DNA of 64,000 nt from Phocoena phocoena. Lineage: Eukaryota; Chordata; Mammalia; Artiodactyla; Phocoenidae. Position numbers and translations under genes: made by a program. The DNA lies in contig NC_089220.1 in NCBI RefSeq assembly GCF_963924675.1, positions 51,780,639-51,844,638 on the forward strand, written 5' to 3'. Below are positions 46,200 through 58,368 of this stretch, one piece after another; positions within the stretch are counted from its first letter, which is position 1; each line of letters begins with the position of its first letter. The notes under the pieces were generated by a model. The model had not been told where the DNA came from, made no database searches, and saw only the letters and a list, made by a program, of their open reading frames with translations.

Positions 46200-47190
46200 A
46201 AAGATGAAAACTATATGATGAATAATATTATGAAACAATTTGTTCCAATACTTTTAAAAACATAAAAATCTTACAAAGAATTACAAATCAAATAATCTCA
46301 GACGCATTAATGAATTGAAGAAAACAGTTAAGAATATCAACTGAGGTTGGTTTGAAGGTGAATTCTAGCAAAATAGCAAACAGTTAATTCTGGTCTTACA
46401 CAATCTCTTCCTGATAGGAAAGAGAAATAGGAACTCCATCTTGAGTCTTTCTGAGTTAAAAATAATCTTGTTTGCAAAAGCAAACTAAATTATAAAGTAA
46501 TTTCACTAATGAAGATAGATGGAAAACCTTTAACAAATATTAGCCCACCCCACCTACGATTACTTTCAAAAAACAATGAAACCATTAAAAAGTTTGTTAC
46601 TGATTATATGACAAGCTTAAGGAGAAAACAAATCATTTTGATAGATTTAGAAAACATATTTGATAAATTTCACCATTCTTTCTTAAAAATACGCAGACAA
46701 ATGAAAACTTAGAAAACAGTAATAAAAGGTGACATTCTTAGTCTGATAAAGAGTAGCTACCAAAACCTACAACAATTACTACCCTTAATAAATAATATCT
46801 GAAGTTTTTCTTTAAAAACAGGAAAAGTCAATATCTGACATAGATTATAATAGAACATGCATTGGTGGACCTAGCCAAGTAATAATAAGAAAATTAAATA
46901 AAAGGTATAAAGTTTGGAAAGGAAGTAACAAAACTGTCACTATTCACAGATTAAGTCATTTTCTAAATAGAAAACCTCAAGGGTATTATGGATTTTATTA
47001 CTAAAAATCCATATTACTAATAAATTCATATTTATTACTAAATTATGGATTTATTACTAAAATTTTTCAGTAATTTTATAAATTATTGAATAAAAGGTCA
47101 ATATTTCTATTTTACATTTCTAAACATTAACAAAGACATTTAAAAACATAATTAGGAATATACTACTTAAAATATCAATGGAATTTTTGT
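46200..47190 (+). mobile_element. Ancient L1M ORF2 fragment (RT region)
   Basis: A strongly decayed LINE-1 RT. The frame 46509-46712 still shows ILIDLENIFDKFHH, the relic of the [14 protein letters not shown] block. Further on, GGAAGTAACAAAACTGTCAC with TATTCACAGATTAAGTCATT is a relic of the [13 protein letters not shown] block. It is much older than the three large L1s. Confidence 0.65.
46985..47064. repeat. Local direct repeat, about 57-bp period
   Basis: ATTATGGATTTTATTACTAA at 46985 recurs as ATTATGGATTTATTACTAAA at 47042, inside the old L1M fragment. Small local duplication. Confidence 0.75.
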
Positions 47191-49409
47191 AGTATTCTTA
47201 GACATGTTTCTCAATTAATAGTCCTCTTCAAATTTGTCTAGTAATTGATTCAAATATTTACTTCTTCCAAACTAAAACCCAGATAGAAGACACTATTAAG
47301 ATTTTGAACAAGGTCCTTATATGATATGTCCCTTCCCAACAGGATAATTATATCACCCTCTCCCCATGATCAAGTCCACCTGTGAAAGCCCTCCCATAAA
47401 TTTCACTTCACCTCTATGGAAATTATAATATCAACAATCTTTTTCCTAAAATGTTAAATAGGATGATAAAACTTTTTGACAGCCAGTAACTCTAGGTATA
47501 TATCTACCCCTTCTAGGGGCACAAGCCTATCACCAGAACCTTTTGAGAGAGAACCATTTGCTGAGGAGCCCATTCCAGTATTGGATCATGTCACTTTAAT
47601 CCATTCCAAGTATCCTAGATTATCAATCCCAATTTCAGAGCTCATGGTTACCCTCAAGTATATTTAGCCTGTACTTCACTGTTCTCTTCTGAACCCAGAT
47701 TTTATGATTCCCTGTTTTGACAATCCTGTCTTGACAATCAATATTAAAAATAAAAAAGAACTAGAATACTCCATATGGGTGGTTCTTGCCTCATGTTACC
47801 ACAGATGTCAGTCCAATTCCAGCATCAAGGAGAGCTGACATTTCATTCTTTGAGGGTGTTTAAATGTACCAGTGTTCCATGGAGCACGTTTAGAGGAGTC
47901 TCATAAAAAAGAATTCTAGTGAACTCAGACCCACTCCAACTCAATGTTTAAATAGCTGTACTGATCCATCCACAACAAAACTCAGTGTGTGGGCACCATA
48001 TAAAAAGCTATCCTATGATGTATCTCTTTTGGATAAATGACTCAATCTGCTCTGTCAGATTCATACTTCACCTTGTTTCTATGTTCTTAGATTTCCAATG
48101 CACTGGCTTCACTGCTTATTCTGCTGTTTGCCTTCCCTCCAGACCTCTTCTGATTGTGAACACAGCTATTCTCTTGAATAAAGCCTTGTGTCTTTGTTTC
48201 AGAAATACACTCTTGATTTTCTTTTGGAATTCTACGCCACATGTGACTATCCCCTGTAAACTTCCAAATAGCAAGTGACCCTGAGGTCCATTCAACTGGT
48301 CTTTTTGTCTCAGAGACAAATCCTAAGTAGCGAAGAACATTACTGCCAGAGTGAACAAACTTAACAACTAATCAGGAAGAAGAGTTAGTGGGAAAGAGAA
48401 TCAACTTTGATGTTCATTTCTTGTCTTTCGAAGTAACTTGAGGTTTAACCCTGATACTCAAAGAGAATAATGAGGGTTTTGAAAGAGGAGAGTTTCTGAC
48501 TGAGACATTTTACAAAACAAGTCAATCTAGAGTGATGCAGAATATAAATTAGAAGAGAGAGTTGGAGGAAAATGAAATCAGAAAGACTAGTACTTACCAA
48601 AGAAATGCTTCTGCTTATGAAGGAAGTGTTAGACTTAACAGCTCATTGAATGATGACAAAGAATTAGGAAAATTATAACTTTTCCAAATCATATTTTAGA
48701 GAAATTCTATAGTGAGTAATGTGTTTCTGTGGACTACACAGGCCATTGTTTTGAAAAATACAGATTGTGCCTGACATTTCCACTAATTAAAAATATGTGA
48801 AAATAATATGAAAATAAATCTTAAGATTTGTGATAATTTTGAGTATTTAAAATTAATACAGAAGTGTTATTTAGTGTATGATCTCCCACTGAATGAAGTA
48901 ATTTTTTTTTATTGTCAAGACAATGATTATATTAACCAACTCACCCTTGGTATCTAAAAAATGGTAAATAGAGCTGCATTGTCCGAAGAAAAAGGAGAAA
49001 CAAATACTGTCATGCCAGTTGATGGCTGAAAGAGATTCCTGTCACAGAGAAGGTGGTAAGTCAGCAATTACGGCCTTCACTTATCCACCAAAGTGTACTC
49101 GGGCTCTAAAATTATGTTCTAAAACACAATTTTTCCTTGCATGGGAGAGACAGAAATAAGAAAATCTATTACCAAAAAAAAGACAGTATAATTCAGCTTT
49201 TTTGTCATTACGACAATGTGTAAAATCCCTCTAAGCAAATACATTTTCATCTATATGTATATATCCATATATGTATGTATGTACATGAACGTCATGTGTA
49301 GGTGTATACATTTTTATATGTGTAATTCTGAGAAGTCTTCTAATTTTAAGTCTCAATCCAGCTAATCAACACATTTGTATTAGGATATGATCAACAAACA
49401 TGTCTTTAA
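47191..49409. other. Unique DNA, no gene seen
   Basis: No firm repeat. 47985-48280 holds a 97-codon frame and a TTGAATAAAGCCTTGTGTCT block that resembles the end of a retroviral LTR, but I could not assign a family. A TA/TG-rich stretch lies at 49251-49323. Confidence 0.4.
49251..49323. repeat. TATG/TA-rich low-complexity stretch
   Basis: Interrupted TATATG and ATGT units with no clean period. Confidence 0.7.
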
Positions 49410-49420
49410 AAGTCAATTTT

Positions 49421-49640
49421 TACAACACCAAGAATGAACGATAATGTAAACTATGTACTTGGGGTGATTATTTGTGTCAACGTAGGGGATGTAACAAATG
49501 TACCACTCTGGTAGGGGATGTTGATAATGGAGGAGGCTATGGCAGAAAAGGCTATATGGGAAATCTCTGTACTTTCTCCCCAATTTTACTGTGAACCTTA
49601 AATCACTCTAAAAAATTAAGTCTTAATAAAAAAATAAATA
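49421..49640 (+). mobile_element. Old L1 3' end, 5'-truncated
   Basis: ATGTAAACTATGTACTTGGG, GTAACAAATGTACCACTCTG, then GTAGGGGATGTTGATAATGG and ATATGGGAAATCTCTGTACT followed by an A run match the 3' UTR of old L1 (L1MB/MC/ME-type) elements. A possible target duplication is AAGTCAATTTT at about 49410-49420 and AAGTCAATATT at 49643-49653, one mismatch. Confidence 0.75.
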
Positions 49641-49694
49641 GGAAGTCAATATTTCCCAGAATATCACATATATCAGCTACTCAGCAATCAGTAG

Positions 49695-49845
49695 ATCATT
49701 TGCTTAATCCTTCAATCATTTAAGCATATTGAATGGCTACTTTATTTAAGCACTATATTAGGTATCTGGATTACAGAAATCAATAATAATTGTCCCTTTA
49801 TTTGATGCCCTTATGGTCTATTCTATAAAGTAGTTCTCTGTTCAG
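49695..49845 (-). repeat. L2 fragment, antisense
   Basis: GCACTATATTAGGTATCTGG, then ATTACAGAAATCAATAATAA and TGCCCTTATGGTCTATTCTA recall the reverse of the L2 3' region. Diverged. Confidence 0.55.
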
Positions 49846-49897
49846 TGAATAACACTGATGTCATGTCTTTGAGTGAATGTATTCAAAGAGAAAACAC

Positions 49898-50110
49898 AGC
49901 AGATTGTTTATGAATTCTGAAGTCAGACTGCCTGGATCAGAAGCCCACCAGCATGATCAACTAATTTTACACTTTTATTTTCTCAGTAAAATATGAATGT
50001 AATATTACTATTTCTTCAGCTTGTTAATTTAATTACCCAGTCTAAGTAAAACTCTTACAATAATACCTGGTGCATTCTAGTAAAGAATGTTTATTATAAC
50101 TATTAGTAAG
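49898..50110 (+). repeat. MIR SINE fragment
   Basis: TGAAGTCAGACTGCCTGGAT, ATTTTCTCAGTAAAATATGA, then AATACCTGGTGCATTCTAGT and AAAGAATGTTTATTATAA follow MIR from its middle to its 3' end. Confidence 0.7.
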
Positions 50111-50329
50111 AACTATTAGTGTTCTGTTTTAGATATATTTTTCCCAACTGTTGAACTAATAATGATAATGTAAATAGATATCCTTCTACTGATGAATATC
50201 CATATTGTGATTAATATTTTTAAAATAATTCTAATAGCATACTTCTGAAGAATATCCCAAGCGGTCATCAGATATACTCAAATCATAGCTCCATAACCCG
50301 TCTGCTTTGGTGTTTATTACTTAATACTA
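50111..50329. other. AT-rich DNA, no gene seen
   Basis: Nothing recognised; lies left of the candidate conserved block. Confidence 0.4.
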
Positions 50330-50870
50330 ACTACAATGTGCTCAAGATCCAAGACAGAATATTACACATTTGCATCTGCTTGTTTACACAAATGCAAAAT
50401 ATGTTTGATTGGCAGCATATGTTAGAGTGAACACCAATCTGTTATGGTAATAATTTCACTGTTGGCTGTATTGCAGAGGCCTGGTCTACAATGTATTTTA
50501 TTAAGATGGATGTGCTTTAGTTTGTTCAACCAGTCATAGTAAAATATTTGGCTAATGTTTTTATTGCATGCCATCTGTGTGGGCAGTAAGGTTGTCTAAT
50601 AACACATGAAATGTCACTGTTTTGAATAGGCATCTAATTGAGATTTAATCAGACGGATATTTTACATTAATCAAATGCCAGCTTATTAATGAAAGTGTAT
50701 TTTTGATATTTAATAACTATGTAAAAATGACACATGATTAGCTCAGAATTCCATGCATTATGCACAAAATGTAGACATTCTCATGAATACGTGCATGCAG
50801 AACAGTATGGTAGAACCTTGATGCATTTAAACAGCATTAAAATAAATGTCACCCTATTTTTTAAGAAATA
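50330..50870. other. Repeat-free block, candidate conserved non-coding element
   Basis: 540 bp with no recognised repeat and a dense set of transcription-factor-like strings: ATTTGCAT octamer (50368-50375), forkhead-like TGTTTAC (50381-50387), AATGCAAAAT (50391-50400), and several TAAT cores (TCTAATTGAGATTTAATCAG near 50633, TTATTAATGAAAG near 50684). This resembles a developmental enhancer in a gene desert. No direct proof from one sequence. Confidence 0.3.
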
Positions 50871-53589
50871 GCAAGCACTATTTGTTTGGAAATGATTCTC
50901 TCTAATATCTGGATCTCTTTGACCCCTGCTTGTACTGTCATAAAGCAGCACATTTTTTTTTGTCCACAGCCAGGAAGAAATTTAAGTGTACCCACTTGCA
51001 CTGAGACAAATAATCAGTTCCATATATACAAACCTAGAAGCAGTATTAACTATCAAAATGATTGTAAGAATCATAGGAGAACAAAATCGGGCAGATGTTT
51101 TGAAAAGAAAACAACTTGCTGAAATTTAGCTTCTCTCAGGAAAATTCAGAGAACTGAATAAGCTTCACTCTCTATTTGTCTTCTCTTGTCATTTTCCATC
51201 TTATCTCCTGGAAAAGCCATTTTGTTCAGTCTTGCTATATTTCACTGTAGGTCCCCATCTCAAGTTTATCAAAAAACAATTGTGTATGTGCATTCTCCCT
51301 TTCCCATGAAAGATGTTTCCTTCCTTGAAACTACAAAGAAAATTCTGCTCAGAAGAGAAGACAGTTCTTACATGCCATTCTCTCATCGTTTATATCAACG
51401 AAAGTCACTTCTCCCCTCTTTGCTGGTGTTTTCCCTTCAGATTAAAGAGAAATCAAGGTATAGAATTAAGAATTGGATACATTTTAGACAGAATCAGGCC
51501 CAGGACTTTCCCTAGAGTGGAGTCAGATTGCCAGTGCCTCAGAACACTCTTTTCTTCCAGGTAACACTAGGTAAAGGGAAGTTTGGATTTTCACGTTTAG
51601 TATCTGTAGGCCCTGCTCATCGTTGAAGCCATGAATAAAGACAAAGATGTTATATACACCTGAGCATTTGTCCCACTTAATGTCTGTGTGACCCTTGAGA
51701 ACCAGAGCTTTTTCTTATTTTCTATCTTCAGTGACTAATGCACTAAATAACGATTATTTGAATGCATTATCATTTAAATACTCCATATTATCTCAAACCT
51801 TTAAGATGGATTTCCCTTTCCACATATTTGTAATGAGGTGATAAAATTAGCTATTAGACAAATGTATATGACCACAGTATAAATAAATTAGCTTATGGCA
51901 TTCTGTTTCTAATCAATATTCCATCTAGCCCAGTAAATTTGCAAGGTTTAAGAATTCTCAAGCATCCTCAACTTTGTGCAAAAACTGGCTAATTTGTGAA
52001 TTAATTTTAATATTTTTGAGTCTATACTTTTAGCCTTCAATAGCACTTTGGATAATGATAGTATTAAGTTTGCCACCTGCTGTAGTTTTATTTGACTAAA
52101 AACTACTTATTTTAGTGCGAGCTTTTAGTTCTGCTATTCTTCATTTTGTGTGTGTGTATGTGTGTTTGTATAGGTAAACCTATTTGACAATGACTTTTAT
52201 GACCTTAAATGTGTCATCTAACCTCCAATATTTTTAAATTATTATACCTAGGATTTTACTATTTGTACTCTATTTTTCTATCAACGTTTAAAAATACAGA
52301 TAAGGCAAAAAAAAAAAAATGTGGCTTATCACCATGAGCATTGCCATTGACACTTTGACATCTAGATGTAGGGACTCTTTTTAATTCCTGTCTCTAAGGA
52401 GTACACATGATAAAAAGAATCCTACCATATAGAAATATTTCATAATCTTTGCAGAAGAGCAATGTCAACAAGAATTTTGGAAATTCTCGATAAATTAATT
52501 TAAAAATAAGAAGCTTAGTAAGGTTTACTTTTTCTTATAAAATTCAAGTTGCTGTTTCAAAATAAAAAATGATCTATAATCCACTCTTTTTTATGTATCC
52601 CACCAGCTTAGGCACCAAAGAATCAATGCTCAACACGTGTTTAAAGAGTGTCTTCTAGATGTCTGGCACACTGGCAGGCTTTTTGTACCCTGACACTGTA
52701 GCTTTTGTTCCAACAGATAATGCACTTTGGCTAACAATTTCACCGTTTCACCGTTGAGTTCTTTCAAAACCAGTAGGGAAATTCCATCTGGTCCTGGGGA
52801 TTTATTTATATCCAGATTCCAGATTTTCTTGTGATTTTATTACTTTTTAACTAATAATTTTCTCATGTTATTTTTTTCTGTCTTTAATATATATTTATTG
52901 GAAAGCAACACTAAAAAACAGAAGATGATGGCATCAAAATGATAATTTGCAAAACATAATTTATCATAGTTGCACAAAACACTTCAAACTTATAAAATAT
53001 TACTAATATGTTTTCAAATTTTGGAATTTTTCAAGTGGAAATGGAAAATGCATTCATATTTTCAGGGAAAAAAGAATCCCTTTCCCCCCATATAGACATG
53101 AGCACATGCAGATAAATATCCATAAATTTAAGGCAGTTTTCTATAGAAGGTATATTATAGAGATTATTAAAAGAAACTTGAATTAATAACTCTCCAATTT
53201 TTAAGCAATTTTCTACTACTTACTCCGTACTTCTCAACACAGTACACATCAAGCTCACTTATGTATTAAGCCTAGTTAATTATTCTTAAAATTAAAGTTA
53301 AAAATAATTTTAACTGTTGGACATTTCAGATCTAGAGTGATTTGGGCCCTAAATAATCTTGTTGATACTTCCTTTAACAATTTCCCTTTAAGTTCCTAAC
53401 TCTATGATTATCCAAATGTGGCATTTAAAGTAAGATTCTAAACTAAGAAAATTATGCTTTACATAAAAAGGTATGAATTAAGTAAAAACATTTAATGATA
53501 TTAACATTTTGATAAAGTTTCAAAACATTGACCTAGAGAGCATTTGTGTTAGACCAATCATTTCATAAATGTTCCAGGTATATTAATTT
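50871..53589. other. Unique DNA, longest non-repeat frame here
   Basis: No recognised gene. 51186-51515 (+) is a 109-codon frame (MSFSILSPGKAILFSLAI...) with no known motif, overlapped by another frame on the same strand and one antisense, so probably chance. A TG-rich run lies at 52146-52172 and an A run at about 52307-52319. Confidence 0.4.
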
Positions 53590-53790
53590 TCATTTCAATA
53601 TCATTAAAGACATGTATTTAACTTCACCAGCCTGCTAATTCTATTTATTATGCAATCTGATTTCCATTTTACACATAAGAAGACAAGTTGATATGTGATC
53701 AGCATCACACAGCCACAGATATCCAGGGTCTAGGTCTGAACCCAGAACTGAACACTCTTTCCATCATGCTGCATTCCCTCCCTCTATTAA
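53590..53790 (-). repeat. MIR SINE fragment
   Basis: GATTTCCATTTTACACATAA, then ACACAGCCACAGATATCCAG, GGTCTAGGTCTGAACCCAGA and a CTTTCCATCATGCTGCATTC block match the reverse complement of the MIR core. Confidence 0.75.
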
Positions 53791-54559
53791 TCTCACGTTT
53801 CCTTTGTAGCTATTTACTACACTAGAGGTCCCTTATCTCCAGGTATGCATGGAACATGTGATTGGGAGGCAGCAAGAGAGAAATTAGGTAAGATGGAACT
53901 TTTTTTTTTCCACGAGCAGAATTAGAACAACCACCTTTGTTTTTGCATAGGGTGGGTGTGAGTGTGGATTAAGGGGGATAGTCTAAGTATCCTGGAAAAA
54001 ACACTAAAAGGCCTCCATTAGAATGTGGTTCTTTAGGAAGGGAGACAAGCTGGTAACTAGGATGCACATCCAATCTCATCAACTCTTTAACTTTTCAATA
54101 TGTTCTGGACATTTTATTTCATGTATCATTTTCAATCCTGTGTTTCTGGTTATCAGATTCCCTCCACAGATTAGAGCCAAGCAAAACTGAAAGACTGACG
54201 ACTTGCCTCTAGAAAATTTATTTTAGTTATAGGACCTCCTTGAAATATTGAACAAGAGGCTATCATACAGAGCCTGGTTATATTATTCAAGTCATCAGCT
54301 GTGAAATTAGTGTATTTAGTTTAAATCACTCAGTTCTCCTCAGAGGCTCTCTCTTTCCTTCATGGAGATTTCTGTAAAGCATGAATACAACATCACAAGT
54401 CCCTTACAGATCTAAATTGACTGGCTCTATTGGACAAGTGTAACACATATAAGAACATTATTTTAGAAAAAAAAAAGTAAGTAAAGACATCAGACTGGGA
54501 TTACTAATTTGTTAAGTAATTAAGGAAAATGTTGTTTCTGTTCCTCCTCTTGTATTTTC
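53791..54559. other. Unique DNA, no gene seen
   Basis: Nothing recognised. Confidence 0.4.
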
Positions 54560-55085
54560 TATTTCAGTGAATCACAAAACCATTCAGCCCACAGAAATAA
54601 ACCTGTGAATCTGATCACATCTCTCTCATGTCTTGTCTTACTACATTTAAACATCAAGTCCAGTAGTTTAAATTTCTTAATATTCCTCAAATCTTCATCA
54701 TTTCTCACTTTTTCCAACTATTATTTAGTCTCTTTCTTGCTTGGCTTTCTGCTGTGGCATGCTATTTCATCTTCAAGTACTGTACAATCTAAACTATCTT
54801 CAACAGTCTAGCCAGTGAGCTTTTAAATTACTGGTAACATCAAATTTAAAATATTTCCATTGTTTCTTATGATTTTTTGGATAAATTGCAAGTTTCTAAA
54901 CATTTCTCATAAAGTATAGCATGATCTGGTGCCATTATCTGGTGCCTAGTATCGTAAGTTTGAACTTTCTCCTGTTTTATCCACTTCCCCTCAGCCTCCG
55001 CCTCATTTCATTTTAGGCATATAGAACTTGCTATTTCATGAATCTGTGCCATGCCATGTCTTCCTGTTAATTAGCAATAGAGCAA
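54560..55085 (+). repeat. L2-like LINE fragment
   Basis: CAGTCTAGCCAGTGAGCTTT, then TGGATAAATTGCAAGTTTCT, AGTATAGCATGATCTGGTGC and TCCTGTTTTATCCACTTCCC with CTCAGCC resemble, in order, the common old L2-type segment (variants of CCAGAGTGATCTTTT, ... CATGATCTGGCCCC). Confidence 0.5.
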
Positions 55086-55109
55086 AGATTATTAAACAAA
55101 ACACTACCT

Positions 55110-57195
55110 TTCCTTTATTTTTTTAATTGTATAGTTGACATACAAGATTATGTTAGTTTCAGGTGTACTGCATATGATTTGATATTTGCATACCTTAGAC
55201 AATGATTACCACCATAAGTACAGTAGCCAACTGTCCCCATATGAAGTCATTACAATATTGTTGACCATATTCCTTATGCTGTATATCACATTCCTGTGAC
55301 TTGCTTATTATATAACTGGAAGTTTGTACCTCTTAATACCCATCATTTACTTCAGCCACCCCCTCCCTTCTGGCAACTATCCATTTGTTCTCTGTATCTA
55401 TGAATCTGTTTTAATTTGTTTTGTTTGCTCTGATTTTTAGATTCCATGTATGAGTGAGATCATGCACCATTTCTCTTTCTGTCTGACTTATTTCACTTAG
55501 CACAGTACCCTCTAGATCCATTCATGTTGTCACAAATGGCAAGATTTCATTCTTCTTTATGGCTGAGCAATATTCCATTGTATATATGTGCCACATCTTC
55601 TCTATTCATTTGTCTATTGATAGACAATCAGGTTGCATCCATATTTTGGCTATTGTAAATAATGTTGCAGTGAACGTTGGAATGCATATATCTTTTTATT
55701 ATTTTTTTTACTTATTTTTAAAATAAATTTATTTTATTTATTTTTGGCTGTGTTCAGTCTTCGTTGATGTGCACAGGCTTTCTCTAGTTGCAGCGAGCAG
55801 GGGCCACTCCTCATTGCAGCGCGTGGGCCTCTCATTGCGGTGGCCTCTCCTGTTGCGGAGCATGGGCTCTAGAGGACGGGTCCCAGTAGCTGTGGCACAC
55901 AGGCTCAGTAGTTGTGGCTCACGGCCCTAGTCGCTCCGTGGCACGTGGGATCCTCCCAGGCCAGGGCTCGAACCCGTGTCCCCTGCATTGGCAGGCAGAC
56001 TCCCAACCACTGCACCACCAGGGAAGCCCTCTGGAATGCATATGTCTTTTAAATTACTATTTTTGTTTTCTTTGAGTAAATACTCAGAAGTGAAATTGCT
56101 GAATCAAGTAGCAGTTCTATTTTTTATTTTTTGAGGAAACTCCATACTGTTTTCCTTAGTGGCTACGCCAATTTACAATACCACCAGCAGTGCATGAGAG
56201 TTCCCCTTTCTCCACATGCTCGCCAACACTTGTTATTTGTTATCTTTTTGATAATAGTCATTCTGACAAGTGTGAAGTTATATCTCATTGTGGCTTTGAT
56301 TTGCATTTCCCTGATGATTAGTTATCTTGAGTATCTTTTCATGTGTGTGTTGGCCATCTGTATCTCTTCTTTGGAAAAATATCTGTTCCAATCCTCTGCC
56401 CATTTTTTAATTGGGTGGGTTTTTTTCTGATGTTGTATGAATTCTTTGTACATTTTAGATATTAGCCCCTTGTCAGATATATCATTTGCAAATATCTTCT
56501 GCCATTCAGTAGGCTGCCTTTCTGGTTTGTTGAGTTTCCTTTGCTGTGCAAAGCTTTCTAGTTTGATGTAGTCCTATTTATTTACTTTTGCCTTTGTTTC
56601 CCTTGCCTGAGGAGACATTCCAAAAAATCACTGCTAAGACTGATGTTAAAGAGCATACTGCCTATGTTTTCTTCTAGGGGTTTTATGGTTTCAGGTCTTA
56701 TATTTAAGTTTTTAGTCCATTTTGAGTTTGTTTTTGTATATGGTATGAGAAAGTAGTCCAATTTGATTCTTTTGCATGTAGCTGTGCAGTTTTCCCAGCA
56801 CCATTTATTGAAGAGACTGTCATTTCCCCCATTGTGTATTCTTGCCTCCTTTGTCATACATTAATTCTCCATATAACTATGGGTTTATTTCTGGGCTTTC
56901 TATTCTGTTCCATTGAACTATGTGTCTGTTTTGTGCCAGTACCATACTGTTTTGAGTACAATAGCCTTGTAGTAGTTTGAATCCAGCATTTGTGATACCT
57001 CCAGTTTTGTTCTTCTGTGTCAAATGTGTTTTGGTTATTTGAGGTATTTGGTGTTTCCATATAAATTTTAGAATTATTTGTTCTAGTTCTGTGAAAAATG
57101 CCATCGGCATTTTGATAGAGATTGCATTGCATCTGTAGATTGTCTTGGGTAGTATGGACATTTAACAATATTAATTCTTACAATCCACAAACATC
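55110..57195 (-). mobile_element. Older L1 (L1MA-like) 3' half, split by a SINE
   Basis: A minus-strand, 5'-truncated L1. The left end is the 3' UTR (AATTGTATAGTTGACATACA...), then the C-terminal ORF2 with CCACATCTTCTCTATTCATT and the RT-end sequence to about 57165. The antisense frames 56582-57168 hold recognisable ORF2 residues (KINSKW-type '[18 protein letters not shown]'). It is more diverged than the three big L1s. The SINE at 55697-56031 interrupts it. Recognisable L1 stops at about 57195. Confidence 0.8.
55697..56031 (-). mobile_element. CHR SINE, long form, inside the older L1
   Basis: Long-form CHR SINE with its tail at the left (T-rich 55697-55745) and head ending in GGGAAGCCCT. 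The target duplication TGGAATGCATAT(A/G)TCTTTT (19 bp, one mismatch) lies at 55678-55696 and 56032-56050, within the L1 ORF2 region. Confidence 0.95.
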
Positions 57196-57784
57196 AACTT
57201 TTAAATTCCATTTCTTTCCTGAACTCAAGGGCCAAGATATAGGGAAGCTATGGAGAGAAGTGTTTGAGACATTTTCAAATTTGTAAGCATACAAGTTTTG
57301 TTTTTTGTCATAAACAGCATTCCTTTTTCAGCAAATGGAGTTGTGAGTAATTGGGAACATTTTTGTTCATATTGGCATATTGAAAAAAATTAGTCCACGT
57401 GGTCAGGTGGTGAGTGAGGGAGTATAAGTCTAATATGAAGACTGGGGCCTAATTCCTAAGATCTCAGCAGGAGATCTTTGTTTGTTTGAGTGCAGAATCT
57501 TCTAGAAATTGTGATTAAATATAACAGATCATAATGGATCATAAATTCTAGAGTTAGAATGTTGTCTCCAATAAAGCACGTGGTACCTGTGCATGTGCAG
57601 CCTGCTAACACCTCGGCGGTTTGCCCTTAGGAGTAATTCTCTGCCTCAGGGCAGTTCCAAGACTCTCTTGGTAAAATCATACAAATATGAGTACAAGCCT
57701 ATGACAGATGAAAGAAGGACAGTCACCAATGTGCTAATGGTATCATCTCTGAGATATGGGATTTCAGCACACAGAACTATACTT
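57196..57784. other. Unique DNA between two L1 pieces
   Basis: Non-L1 DNA. A 75-codon frame (57593-57820) partly enters the L1 5' piece. Nothing recognised. Confidence 0.45.
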
Positions 57785-58142
57785 GGAGTGGAGACAAGAT
57801 GGCAAAGTAGAAGGATGTGATCTCACCCCTCTCATGAAAACACTAAAATCACAACTAACTGCTGAACAGCCATCGACAAAAAAAAATGCTGGAACCTACC
57901 AAAAAATATATCCTACATCCAAAGACAAAGAAGATACCACAACAAGATGGGGGCAGAGAGCAGAAGCAAGAAGTACAACCCTGCAGCCTGCATAACAGAA
58001 ACCACAATCACAGAAAGTTAGACAAAATGACACAGCATAGGAATATGTCCCAGATGAAGGAACAAGGTAAAACCCTAGAAGAACAACTAAGTGAAGTCGA
58101 GATAAGCAATCTACCTGAAGAAGAATTCAGAGTAACGATAGC
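57785..58142 (+). mobile_element. Orphan L1 5' end with ORF1 N-terminus
   Basis: The first about 360 bp of an L1: a GGAGTGGAGACAAGATGGCA start, short 5' UTR, then ORF1 from ATG 58027-58029 (MTQHRNMSQMKEQGKTLEE...) to about residue 38 (LPEEEFRVTIA), where homology stops. All of ORF2 and the 3' end are absent. This is unusual, as L1 fragments normally keep the 3' end. The ORF1 start resembles the MRRQRNTQQMKEQ starts of the other copies. Confidence 0.8.
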
Positions 58143-58303
58143 ACATGGAATAGTTCAGTCCTTTCTCGGCCTTTTCTTAATGTGGTAGAAACTGATAGGT
58201 AGACAACCACAGTAAACAGTGATAGGATTAGTAGGGGTGAATGTAATGGAAATACCTTCAGCTACAGTTACAACTATGCTTGATCCTATTTATTTTATGA
58301 CTA

Positions 58304-58368
58304 CTATATGTATATATGTATAAATACATAAATATACACACATACATAAATACATATGTGTGTGTATC
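58304..58368. repeat. ATAC/ATGT low-complexity stretch
   Basis: Mixed TATATG, AATACATA and TGTGTGTAT units. Confidence 0.75.

Noticed and set aside
46509..46712. Independent small gene
   Set aside because: The ILIDLENIFDKFHH string is a decayed L1 reverse-transcriptase block, so the frame belongs to an ancient L1.
55110..58142. One L1 with a 5' inversion by twin priming
   Set aside because: The minus-strand L1 and the plus-strand 5' piece are separated by about 590 bp of non-L1 DNA, and the 5' piece starts at a true L1 5' end. Two events fit better.
58160..58200. U2 snRNA pseudogene (TTTCTCGGCCTTTTC resembles the U2 5' end)
   Set aside because: The match is about 13 bases; the GGCTAAGATCAAGTG continuation of U2 is missing.
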